The notes under the pieces are model-generated. The model was given only the letters and a program-made list of their open reading frames with translations. It was not told the origin of the DNA and ran no database searches. DNA of 6,355 nt. It comes from Pseudomonadota bacterium. Lineage in GTDB: Bacteria; Pseudomonadota; Alphaproteobacteria; Rhizobiales; Kaistiaceae. The first letter of the stretch is position 1. Every line of letters starts with the position of its first letter. Of the stretch, positions 1-5,498 are shown piece after piece. The stretch spans positions 1 to 6,355 of the forward strand of contig JAEWAD010000015.1 of NCBI GenBank assembly GCA_023391905.1. Direction: 5' to 3'. A program made the position numbers and the translations under genes.

Positions 1-116
1 GCCCGTTCCTGCAGCGTGACGGCGACGCCGAGCGCGGTGGCAAGCGCGACGAGCAGGACGACGACCAGCGAACCGGCCCAGAGGCGGCGGAGGTCGGCGA
101 GAACGAAGCGGATCAT
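1..116 (-). CDS. FtsX/MacB-like ABC transporter permease, N-terminal fragment cut by the window edge
   Basis: Reading the minus strand from the ATG at 116 gives 38 codons before the window ends. The product begins MIRFVLADLRRLWAGSL and continues as a hydrophobic stretch rich in V, L and A (about residues 13-33). A short basic amphipathic start followed by a first membrane helix is the usual N-terminus of FtsX/MacB/LolC-type permeases. The start overlaps the stop of the ATPase gene as ATGA (116-113), a translational-coupling arrangement that supports a transporter pair. The role is inferred from this partner and the N-terminal pattern: a cytoplasmic-membrane subunit that passes ATPase movement to the periplasm. 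The extracytoplasmic domain and remaining helices lie outside the window, so the substrate and exact subfamily cannot be told. Confidence 0.72.
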   Translation of the reverse strand, partial: MIRFVLADLRRLWAGSLVVVLLVALATALGVAVTLQER

Positions 117-799
117 GCGGCGAGGTCTCCCGCCGGCTCGGCGGCGATGCGGCCGGCAACCAGGCGAATGCGGCGATCGAGGCGCTCGACCAGCGCCGCG
201 TCATGCGAGACGACGACGAGCGTGGCGCCCTCGTCGCGCGCGAGTTCGATGAGCAGCGCCGCCACCCCCGCCCCGCTCTCGGGATCGAGGCTCGCGGTGG
301 GCTCGTCGGCGACGAGGATGCCGGGCTTCCTGAGCAGCGCGCGGGCGACGGCGACGCGCTGCATCTCGCCGCGCGACATGGTGGCGACCGGCTGGTCCGG
401 CCGGCCGAGACCGACGCGCTTCAGGAGCTCATGCGCTCGCGCGCCATGCGCCGCCGCGCCCCGGCCACGCAACCGAACCGGCAGCAGCACGTTCTCCAGC
501 GCCGAGAGGCCGGGGAAGAGATGGAAATCCTGCATGACCAGCCCGACATTCGTCGCCCGCCACGCGTCGCGCGCCCCTTCGGACAGCTGGGCGATATCGA
601 CGTCGCCCCAGCGCACTACGCCGTTCGTGGCACGCTCCAGGCCGGTGACGATGTTGACCAGCGTGCTCTTGCCGGAACCGGACGGCCCCGTGACCGCGAC
701 GCGTTCCCCGGGCGCGACCTCAAGCAGCGGCAGCGACAGGACCGGCACCGGGAGGCCCGGAAACGAAACCTCTACGCCGGCGAGACGAAGGCCAAGCAT
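113..799 (-). CDS. ABC transporter ATP-binding protein, MacB/LolD type
   Basis: This is a 228-residue single-domain ABC ATPase, the usual size for MacB/LolD-class subunits. Visible motifs in order: Walker A GPSGSGKST (38-46), Q-loop Gln90 in VMQDFHLFPGLSALENVLLP, signature SRGEM (142-146) followed by QRVAVARAL, Walker B ILVADEP (161-167) with catalytic Glu166, D-loop SLD (170-172), and H-loop His199 in VVSHD. The ENVLLP and EMQRVAVARALL stretches are typical of the class that partners FtsX-like permeases in lipoprotein release or extrusion rather than classical import. The signature has Arg where LSGGQ has its first Gly. The start is well set: an AGGAGG SD (804-809) lies 4 bases before the ATG and overlaps the TAG stop of the upstream gene. 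The gene ends in an ATGA overlap with the permease gene. The family is certain, the substrate unknown. Confidence 0.93.
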   Translation of the reverse strand: MLGLRLAGVEVSFPGLPVPVLSLPLLEVAPGERVAVTGPSGSGKSTLVNIVTGLERATNGVVRWGDVDIAQLSEGARDAWRATNVGLVMQDFHLFPGLSALENVLLPVRLRGRGAAAHGARAHELLKRVGLGRPDQPVATMSRGEMQRVAVARALLRKPGILVADEPTASLDPESGAGVAALLIELARDEGATLVVVSHDAALVERLDRRIRLVAGRIAAEPAGDLAA

Positions 800-807
800 G
801 ACGCCTC

Positions 808-1266
808 CTAGACGGCGCTGAAGCGGGCGCCGCGCAGGCGCAGCAGGCTGACGAAGCCGGTCTCCGGATCCGTCCAGGAGCCGTATTCCAGCGTCCCGCC
901 CACCTCGATCACCGTGTTCGGCTGCACGAAGGTCTGCTTCGCGTCGAGATAGACGACGACGATGTTGTCCGGCCAGTCGGAGTCCGACGAGCAGAACGGA
1001 CAGATCGACATCGGGATTTCGGTCAGCACGAAGAACGCCGCCTCGGCCTTCAGCGGCGGCGCCATGAAGCCGCGCATCGTAACCGTCTGGCCCGCCAGTC
1101 CCTTGACCTTGTCGGAGAAGGTCAGGCCGAGCACGCCGACCGATCCGTAGAGATCGTCAAAGGTGAGCATCGGCGCGGCCAGGGCGGGCATTGGAAATGC
1201 GGGCGCGGCCAGCGCGGCGAGACTTCCGACCAGCGCTTCGCGCCGCGAAATCCGTATGAGCGTCAT
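808..1266 (-). CDS. Exported CPFC-motif protein (DUF3299-like), ABC-system partner
   Basis: A 152-residue protein with a probable Tat signal. SRRE at 7-10 carries the twin arginines, a hydrophobic Ala/Leu stretch follows (11-30), and ALA|AP gives a likely cleavage after residue 30. The mature domain has the segment GQTVTMRGFMAPPLKAE (59-75), then a beta-rich stretch ending in ICPFCSSDSDWPDN (88-101) with Cys89 and Cys92. This order of a GQ-x-V-x-hydrophobic-GFM strand, an acidic or polar linker and a Cys/Pro-rich loop before a VVVYL strand resembles DUF3299 proteins. Those proteins are often encoded beside an FtsX permease and an ABC ATPase in metal-responsive clusters. The family link is my inference from layout. 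The CxxC could bind metal or form a disulfide. The start is supported by AGGAG (1273-1277), six bases before the ATG. The first gene of the unit, it is followed at once by the ATPase gene. Confidence 0.75.
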   Translation of the reverse strand: MTLIRISRREALVGSLAALAAPAFPMPALAAPMLTFDDLYGSVGVLGLTFSDKVKGLAGQTVTMRGFMAPPLKAEAAFFVLTEIPMSICPFCSSDSDWPDNIVVVYLDAKQTFVQPNTVIEVGGTLEYGSWTDPETGFVSLLRLRGARFSAV

Positions 1267-1490
1267 CGCTCTCTCCTATGTACGCGGCTCCGCAATGGCG
1301 GGTTGGCGTCGCCCCGGCGGAGGCCGGGGCCCATGAACACCGGCCACGCAAGCGTAGCCCTGTCTCCTCGCCCGATGCCGGTACGGCTGGATCCCGGCCT
1401 TCGCCGGGATGACGGCAGAGGGGCACCCGCATTGCGCGAAAGATCCCTCAGGGAGAGGTGAAGAAGGGCGCCGAGTTCAGATCCGAACCA
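1267..1490. other. Non-coding spacer upstream of the ABC unit
   Basis: Apart from the inverted-repeat element and the SD of the exported-protein gene (AGGAG, 1273-1277), I see no gene here. The promoter of the ABC unit should lie in or near this stretch, because the terminator at 1491-1519 separates it from the phosphatase gene. No convincing -35/-10 pair and no AT-rich Zur-type palindrome is visible. A short dyad TCCCT-C-AGGGA lies at 1444-1454. Confidence 0.5.
1308..1413. repeat. Small inverted-repeat element made of two REP-like GC dyads
   Basis: Two 37-base arms (1308-1344 and 1377-1413) are inverted, ungapped copies of each other with 27 of 37 positions matching. They are separated by 32 bases. 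Each arm holds its own 8-bp hairpin: GCCCCGGC/GCCGGGGC (1311-1318/1323-1330) and ATCCCGGC/GCCGGGAT (1391-1398/1403-1410). The right arm read on the minus strand starts GTCATCCCGGCGAAGGCC, a word that recurs between genes in many alphaproteobacterial genomes. A GGC triplet flanks both sides (1305-1307 and 1414-1416), which may be chance. It sits between the ABC unit and the phosphatase terminator and codes for nothing convincing. Confidence 0.7.
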
Positions 1491-1519
1491 TGAAAGCTTC
1501 GGGCGCGGACGCCCGAAGC
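1491..1519 (-). terminator. Intrinsic terminator of the alkaline phosphatase gene
   Basis: A perfect 10-bp stem GCTTCGGGCG/CGCCCGAAGC (1496-1505 and 1510-1519) closes a four-base loop. On the minus strand it is followed by a short T run (TTTC). It lies 25 bases past the phosphatase stop codon. In the plus direction the hairpin is followed by CTGTTTTC, so it might act both ways, but no plus-strand gene approaches it from the left. Confidence 0.75.
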
Positions 1520-1544
1520 CTGTTTTCAGGATATGGAAGCCAGA

Positions 1545-3299
1545 TCAGGGCTTGGCGGGGGCGAGCGCCAGCGCGTCGACGATGACGCGGTAGACGTCGC
1601 TCTGCTCCATGTAGCCCTTGAAGCCCTCGGAGCCGGGACCGCCGGCCTGCAGCACGACGTCGTCGACCGAGTGCACGCCCGAGTCGCCATCCCTGGGAAT
1701 GTTGCCGGTCACCAGAACGGCGCCGGGAACGTCCTTGTAGGCTTCGTTCGCGACATATTCCTTCTTCTCGTTCTGCACGGCCGGCACGAACGGGCCGTCG
1801 AGCTTCGGACGGAAGGTCTCGTAGTGGTCCGGGCCGTTGTTGGCGGCGAGGAACAGGCGGCGGGTGACGTCGATCTTGTCCGGGTAGCCGTCGCCGTCTG
1901 CGTCGACATAGTTCGGGAAGCCGGCGTCGGCATAGGTGCCGACCTTCTCGCGCATCTCAGGGCCGGCCTTTTCGTCATCGACCGTGCCGATGATGGAGAC
2001 GCCATGCGTGTGGTCGCCCGTCACGATGATCAGCGTGTCCGGGTTCTTCTCGGCGAAGGCGCGCGCGGCCGCGACCGCCTTGTCGAATTCGATCGTCTCG
2101 ACGACGGCGCGGTCCCAATCGAGCGGATGGGACATCTTGTCGATATTCGCAGCCTCGACCATCAGGAAGAAGCCTTCCGGATTCTTCGAGAGCTCGCCGA
2201 GCGCCAACTCGGTCATCTCGACCAGACCCGGCTGGTTCGGGAACTTCTCGACGGTGCCCTTCTTCAGGAAGTTGCGGTCGAGGACGGTGTCCATGTTGCC
2301 GGTGTGGAACAGGCCGAGGATCTTGCCGGTATTGGTGCCGGCTGCCTTGGCAAGCTCGGCCTTGTCGGTCGCGAGCGTGTAGCCGGCGTCCTGGAAGGCC
2401 TTGATGTAGTCCTTGTCGTCCTTGCGCTTGGAGCCCGGGGTCTCCTTGCCGAGGAAATAGGCCGAGCCGCCGCCGAGCACGACTTCCGGCTGGACGTCGA
2501 GCATCATGCCGGTGATCTCGGCCTTGTCGGCGCGCTTGCGGGTGTGGGCGACGACGGCGGCCGGGGTCGCGTCCTGCAGTTCGGAAGTCGACACGATGCC
2601 GATCGACTTCTTGGTCTGGCGACGCAGCGCCTCGGCCAGTGTCTCGACCTTCGGGTCGTCCATGCTGTCCGGCGTGCGATCGGCATAGACGCCGAGCGCG
2701 TTCACCGCCGTCTTGTGGCCGGTCATGTAGGCCGACATCGTGTTGGCGCTGTCGGTGGCGACTGCCTCGCTCGACGAGGTGCCGATGAAGGCCATGCGGT
2801 CGAGGTCGTCCATGGCGAGGCGACCGTCGGCCTTGCCCTCGGTCATGCCCTTGGACATGATCCGCGCCGCGGTGCGATGCGCGACCGAGAGGCCGTCGCC
2901 GATCAAGAAGATCACGTTCTTGGCCTTGGGCTGCTCGGCGGTGCCATAGACGTCCCAGGTGACCGACTTGGTCTCGCCGCCGGCCGAGGCCTCGACGGTG
3001 TAGCTGCCCGGGGTGGCGAGCACGAGCTTGCGCAGCACCACGGCCGAGCCGAGCACCTTGTCTTCCTTGCCCTTCTCCTCGGCGACAAAGCTGGCCTCGG
3101 AGCCGAACACCGCCTTGTAGTCCTGGCCGTTGACCGTGACCTTGACGTCCTCGGGCTTCACGGGGGCGTCGAACTCGACCTTGAAGTCGAAGGGCGAGCC
3201 GGCCAGGATCGTGGCGCGATCGAGCGGATAGACGGTCGCGGCCTGGGCCGCGCCGGCGAGCATCGTCGTCGCCGCCAGGGCGAGCAGCACTTTGCGCAT
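1545..3299 (-). CDS. Secreted alkaline phosphatase, PhoA family
   Basis: Phosphate-monoester hydrolase of the PhoA superfamily, exported to the periplasm or outside to free inorganic phosphate. Residue numbers count from the upstream Met at 3311 (588 aa). A Sec signal peptide (MRKVLLALAATTMLAGAAQA, cleavage near residue 24) precedes an Ig-like beta region (about 26-122) and the catalytic domain. Metal and catalytic residues match E. coli PhoA by pattern: Asp139 (IGDG), Asp187-Ser188 nucleophile (ATDSAN), Asp247 and Thr249 (ELQDATP), Glu386, Asp391 and His395 (VEAANIDKMSH), Asp433-His434 (TGDH) and His547 (SGVHS). Arg260 falls at the ungapped position of PhoA Arg166. At about 588 aa it is longer than E. 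coli PhoA because of the N-terminal domain and an insert with a DADGDGYPD loop (470-478). I chose Met5 (3299, 584 aa) because TGAGG (3306-3310) is correctly spaced for it and none precedes the Met at 3311. A Pho-box-like array lies upstream. Confidence 0.95.
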   Translation of the reverse strand: MRKVLLALAATTMLAGAAQAATVYPLDRATILAGSPFDFKVEFDAPVKPEDVKVTVNGQDYKAVFGSEASFVAEEKGKEDKVLGSAVVLRKLVLATPGSYTVEASAGGETKSVTWDVYGTAEQPKAKNVIFLIGDGLSVAHRTAARIMSKGMTEGKADGRLAMDDLDRMAFIGTSSSEAVATDSANTMSAYMTGHKTAVNALGVYADRTPDSMDDPKVETLAEALRRQTKKSIGIVSTSELQDATPAAVVAHTRKRADKAEITGMMLDVQPEVVLGGGSAYFLGKETPGSKRKDDKDYIKAFQDAGYTLATDKAELAKAAGTNTGKILGLFHTGNMDTVLDRNFLKKGTVEKFPNQPGLVEMTELALGELSKNPEGFFLMVEAANIDKMSHPLDWDRAVVETIEFDKAVAAARAFAEKNPDTLIIVTGDHTHGVSIIGTVDDEKAGPEMREKVGTYADAGFPNYVDADGDGYPDKIDVTRRLFLAANNGPDHYETFRPKLDGPFVPAVQNEKKEYVANEAYKDVPGAVLVTGNIPRDGDSGVHSVDDVVLQAGGPGSEGFKGYMEQSDVYRVIVDALALAPAKP

Positions 3300-3305
3300 C
3301 GGAAA

Positions 3306-3310
3306 CCTCA
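3306..3310 (-). promoter_or_regulatory. Ribosome binding site that decides the phosphatase start
   Basis: TGAGG on the minus strand lies six bases before the ATG at 3299. It overlaps the codons that would follow the alternative ATG at 3311. No purine-rich SD precedes the ATG at 3311, so the shorter protein is favoured. Confidence 0.6.
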
Positions 3311-3321
3311 TGCATTGGAGT

Positions 3322-3336
3322 GACCGCCAGGCGGTC
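3322..3336. promoter_or_regulatory. Perfect 15-bp dyad before the phosphatase start
   Basis: GACCGCC and GGCGGTC arms (3322-3328 and 3330-3336) flank a single central base, between the Pho-box-like array and the start codon. It could be a 5'-UTR hairpin that affects translation, or an operator. No T run follows, so it is not a typical terminator. The function is unknown. Confidence 0.4.
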
Positions 3337-3351
3337 GACGTCCCCGGGGCT

Positions 3352-3400
3352 AAGACCTGCGCATGACGTCGATGTGAAGCCTCGACGACGTTTCGATGAC
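3352..3400 (-). promoter_or_regulatory. Pho-box-like array (five GTCAT-type words, 11-bp period)
   Basis: Read on the minus strand from 3400, the words GTCAT, GTCGT, TTCAC, GTCAT and GTCTT start exactly 11 bases apart (3400, 3389, 3378, 3367, 3356). PhoB binds tandem 11-bp units with a GTCAT/GTCAC core, and the next gene is a secreted alkaline phosphatase, a classic Pho-regulon member. The CT that precedes the core in the CTGTCAT consensus is missing and only two words are exact, so this is a candidate. The array starts 14 bases past the LysR stop and ends 53 bases before the chosen start codon. I cannot place a clear -10 element. Confidence 0.6.
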
Positions 3401-3413
3401 GAGCCCGCTCGGG

Positions 3414-4322
3414 TCAGGCGCGATCGGCATTCGCCTTGACGAAGTCGATGAAGGCCCTGAGCGGCGCGGGCACGAGGCGGCGCCCTGGGTAATAGAGAAA
3501 CGGTCCCGAGAAGCTCTGCCACCAGGGCTCCAGCACCGGCTCCAGCGCACCGCTGTCGAGATGCGGCCGTAGCCAGTCCTCGAACAGGGAAATGATGCCG
3601 GTGCCGGCGAGCGCCGCATCCACGGCGAGGTCGGTCGCGGTACCGGCCTGCACGATCAGCGGTCCCGCCGGCTCGACCCGAACCGTCTCGCCGTCGCGCT
3701 CGAACTCCCAGGGTGCGACGGCCCGGCTGGAGAAACGGCCACGGATGCAGGCGTGGCCCAGCAGATCGCGGGGATGCTGCGGCCGCCCGCGGCGGTCCAG
3801 ATAGGCCGGCGCGGCGGCGGCGGCGAACCGCTGGATGCGCGGCCCGATCGGCACGGCGATCATGTCCTGCTCCAGCCGCTCGTCATAGCGAATGCCGGCG
3901 TCGCATCCGGCCGCCAGCAGATCGACGAAGCTGTCCTCCGCCATCACTTCCAGATTGATCTCGGGATAGGCCGCGAGAAACGCCGGGACGATGCGCGGCA
4001 GCACAAGCCTGACCGCGCTGACCGGCACGTTGAGGCGCAGCGACCCGGCCGGGCGATCACGGAAGCCGTTCACCACGTCGAGCGCCGTCGCCACTTCCGC
4101 GAGCGCCGGCTCGAGCCGCTGCAGGAGGCCCTGCCCCGCATCCGTCAGGACGACGCTGCGGGTGGTCCGATTGAGCAAGCGGACGCCGAGCTGCGTCTCA
4201 AGCCGCCTGACGGCCTCGCTCAGGCCCGAGGCGCTGCCGCCGCTCGCCCGCGCGCCATCGCGAAAACCCTTGGCACGAGCAACCGTGACAAACGCGTTGA
4301 GATCGCCGAGTTCGACCGCCAT
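3414..4322 (-). CDS. LysR-family transcriptional regulator
   Basis: A 302-residue protein of normal LysR length. The N-terminal winged helix-turn-helix spans about residues 4-63, with the hallmark stretch VRRLETQLGVRLLNRTTRSV (38-57) followed by LTDAG (59-63). The effector-binding domain runs from about 93 to 298, starting with GSLRLNVPVSAVRLVLPRI, a pattern common in the large CrgA/YafC-like subgroup. An AGAGG SD precedes the ATG by six bases. It is transcribed away from the pdxI-like reductase across a 94-bp gap. LysR proteins often control the divergent neighbour and themselves, so a role in controlling that reductase is a reasonable inference. The Pho-box-like array and the phosphatase lie downstream on the same strand, but nothing indicates that it controls the phosphatase. 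The effector is unknown. Confidence 0.93.
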   Translation of the reverse strand: MAVELGDLNAFVTVARAKGFRDGARASGGSASGLSEAVRRLETQLGVRLLNRTTRSVVLTDAGQGLLQRLEPALAEVATALDVVNGFRDRPAGSLRLNVPVSAVRLVLPRIVPAFLAAYPEINLEVMAEDSFVDLLAAGCDAGIRYDERLEQDMIAVPIGPRIQRFAAAAAPAYLDRRGRPQHPRDLLGHACIRGRFSSRAVAPWEFERDGETVRVEPAGPLIVQAGTATDLAVDAALAGTGIISLFEDWLRPHLDSGALEPVLEPWWQSFSGPFLYYPGRRLVPAPLRAFIDFVKANADRA

Positions 4323-4416
4323 TGTTCGCCTCTTCGCACAACCTGTTCGGATTGTACCGGATTTTAGCCATCCGACCTACGCCCTATCTCTGCTGCGAAC
4401 GCAAAGGAGATCCCGA
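4323..4416. promoter_or_regulatory. Divergent lysR/pdxI control region
   Basis: This 94-bp gap must hold promoters for both genes. Visible elements: ACAA-N10-TTGT (4338-4341/4352-4355), CGGATT repeated at a 10-bp step (4348-4353 and 4358-4363), and TCGGAT (4347-4352) inverted as ATCCGA (4370-4375). TAAAAT on the minus strand (4366-4361) is a good -10 match for the lysR gene, but no matching -35 is seen. The pdxI SD is AAGGAGA (4404-4410), six bases before its ATG. The operator assignment is inference. Confidence 0.45.
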
Positions 4417-5286
4417 ATGTCCAGACCAGACGCTTCCGGCACCTACAGGCTCGGTCATCGCAGCGTAAAACGCATCGGCTATGGCGCCATGCAGCTCGCC
4501 GGCCCCGGCGTGTTCGGTCCGCCGAAGGACCATGACGCCGCGATCGCCGTGCTGCGGGAGGCAGTGGCGGCGGGCGTCGACCACATCGATACCTGCGACT
4601 ATTACGGCCCGCACATCACCAACCAGCTGATCCGCGAGGCGCTCTCCCCCTATCCCGACGATCTCGTGCTGGTGACGAAGATCGGCGCGAGGCGCGGAGC
4701 GGACGCCTCGTGGCTACCGGCCTACGCGCCGGAGGAACTGACGGCCGCCGTGCATGACAACCTCCGCAATCTCGGCCTCGACGTGCTGGAGGTGGTCAAC
4801 CTGCGCATCATGTTCGACGCGCATGGTCCGGCCGAAGGCTCGATCGAGCCGACGCTGACGGTGCTCGCCGAGCTGCAGCGCCAGGGCCTCATTCGCCATA
4901 TCGGCCTCAGCAACGTAACGGCGCGCCAGGTCGAGGAAGGCCGTGGGATCACCGAGATCGTCTGCGTGCAGAATCACTACAATCTGGCGCACCGCGCCGA
5001 TGACGACCTGATCGACGCCCTCGCCCGCGACGGCATCGCCTATGTGCCGTTCTTCCCGCTCGGCGGATTCAGCCCGCTGCAGTCGGCAACGCTGAACGAA
5101 GTGGCGGCAAGCCTCGGCGCGACGCCGATGCAGGTCGCGCTCGCCTGGTTGCTGCGCCGCTCGCCCAATATCCTGCTCATCCCCGGCACGTCGTCGGTCG
5201 AGCACCTGCGCGAAAATCTGGCCGTCGCCGATCTCGCACTTCCGGACGAGGCACTCGCCGCGCTGGACGGCATCGGCCGGACCTGA
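4417..5286 (+). CDS. pdxI: Aldo/keto reductase, pyridoxal reductase PdxI (YdbC) homologue
   Basis: A 289-residue aldo/keto reductase that, from memory, follows E. coli YdbC (about 286 aa) almost throughout. Shared stretches include GYGAMQLAGPGVFGPP (21-36), YGPHITNQLIREAL (63-76), KIGARRGADASWLPA (88-102), HDNLRNLGLDVLEVVNLR (113-130), VQNHYNLAHRADD (184-196) and LLIPGTSSVEHLREN (253-267). YdbC is known as PdxI, which uses NADPH to reduce pyridoxal to pyridoxine in vitamin B6 salvage in the cytoplasm. Catalytic Asp58, Tyr63 and Lys88 are present. The usual His is replaced by Asn128, which I recall also in YdbC. The open frame extends upstream to 3991, but that part is antisense to the LysR gene. 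The ATG at 4417 has an AAGGAGA SD at proper distance. The divergent LysR gene may regulate it. Confidence 0.9.
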   Translation: MSRPDASGTYRLGHRSVKRIGYGAMQLAGPGVFGPPKDHDAAIAVLREAVAAGVDHIDTCDYYGPHITNQLIREALSPYPDDLVLVTKIGARRGADASWLPAYAPEELTAAVHDNLRNLGLDVLEVVNLRIMFDAHGPAEGSIEPTLTVLAELQRQGLIRHIGLSNVTARQVEEGRGITEIVCVQNHYNLAHRADDDLIDALARDGIAYVPFFPLGGFSPLQSATLNEVAASLGATPMQVALAWLLRRSPNILLIPGTSSVEHLRENLAVADLALPDEALAALDGIGRT

Positions 5287-5305
5287 CAGGAAGGGCCGAG
5301 ACAGG

Positions 5306-5326
5306 GGGCAAGGGCCGAACTTGCCC
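5306..5326 (+). terminator. Possible weak terminator after pdxI
   Basis: GGGCAAG (5306-5312) pairs with CTTGCCC (5320-5326) around a seven-base loop, 20 bases past the pdxI stop. The T-rich tail is delayed (CTTGCTTTTC, 5334-5342) and overlaps the candidate rpsF promoter, so efficiency would be modest. Confidence 0.35.
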
Positions 5327-5334
5327 GTCCCGGC

Positions 5335-5361
5335 TTGCTTTTCAGGCGGCATGCGTATATG
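5335..5361 (+). promoter_or_regulatory. Candidate promoter of the rpsF-rpsR operon
   Basis: TTGCTT (5335-5340) and TATATG (5356-5361) resemble -35 and -10 elements of alphaproteobacterial housekeeping promoters. The 15-base spacer is short, though a shift of the -10 register (for example TATGCA at 5358) would give 17. It is the only AT-rich patch before rpsF apart from the SD region. It predicts a leader of about 165 nt. Confidence 0.45.
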
Positions 5362-5369
5362 CACCGCCC

Positions 5370-5498
5370 GTCGTAACGACACCCGGCCGGGGGTTGAACG
5401 GAAGGCGGCGCGAGCCGCAGGGATCGCAGATCCCGTCTTCCCGTGTCTCCGCTCTCGAAGTTGTACCGATCGGCCTTTCTCGAAGGCTTCGGTGAGGC
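5370..5498 (+). promoter_or_regulatory. Structured 5' leader of rpsF, possible autoregulatory site
   Basis: Several short hairpins follow one another in the predicted leader: GTCG/CGAC (5370-5380), GCGGC with a GCGA tetraloop (5405-5418), and GGGATC/GATCCC with a three-base loop (5420-5434). A compound hairpin at 5473-5498 pairs GCCT/AGGC outside and TCGAA/TTCGG inside. Leaders of rpsF operons in several bacteria bind the S6:S18 complex for feedback control. Whether this leader has that motif cannot be decided by eye. No open frame of note lies here. Confidence 0.35.

Noticed and set aside
147..821. Long plus-strand frames opposite the ABC ATPase
   Set aside because: Two overlapping plus frames with no motifs. 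The minus frame has every ABC motif.
1267..1310. A Zur-type operator before the ABC unit
   Set aside because: I looked for an AT-rich palindrome because of the zinc hypothesis, and none is visible here.
1157..1432. A 91-codon minus-strand frame over the inverted-repeat element
   Set aside because: Its RHPGEGRDP and PASAGATP words are the typical false translation of the GC dyad repeat. It also overlaps the well-supported exported-protein gene.
1533..3323. A 596-codon open frame on the plus strand opposite the whole alkaline phosphatase
   Set aside because: It mirrors the phosphatase in a high-GC sequence where the opposite frame rarely meets stops. Its translation is low in complexity (runs of V, L, G, R, D, H) with no recognisable domain, while the minus frame has all catalytic motifs.
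1975..3522. A 515-codon minus-strand frame overlapping the phosphatase and the end of the LysR gene
   Set aside because: An Arg/Gly/His-rich shift of the phosphatase frame, with no domain, that crosses the intergenic promoter region.
3991..4416. An N-terminal extension of the aldo/keto reductase frame
   Set aside because: It is antisense to the LysR DNA-binding domain and has no reductase similarity. The ATG at 4417 has a good SD and gives the normal family length.
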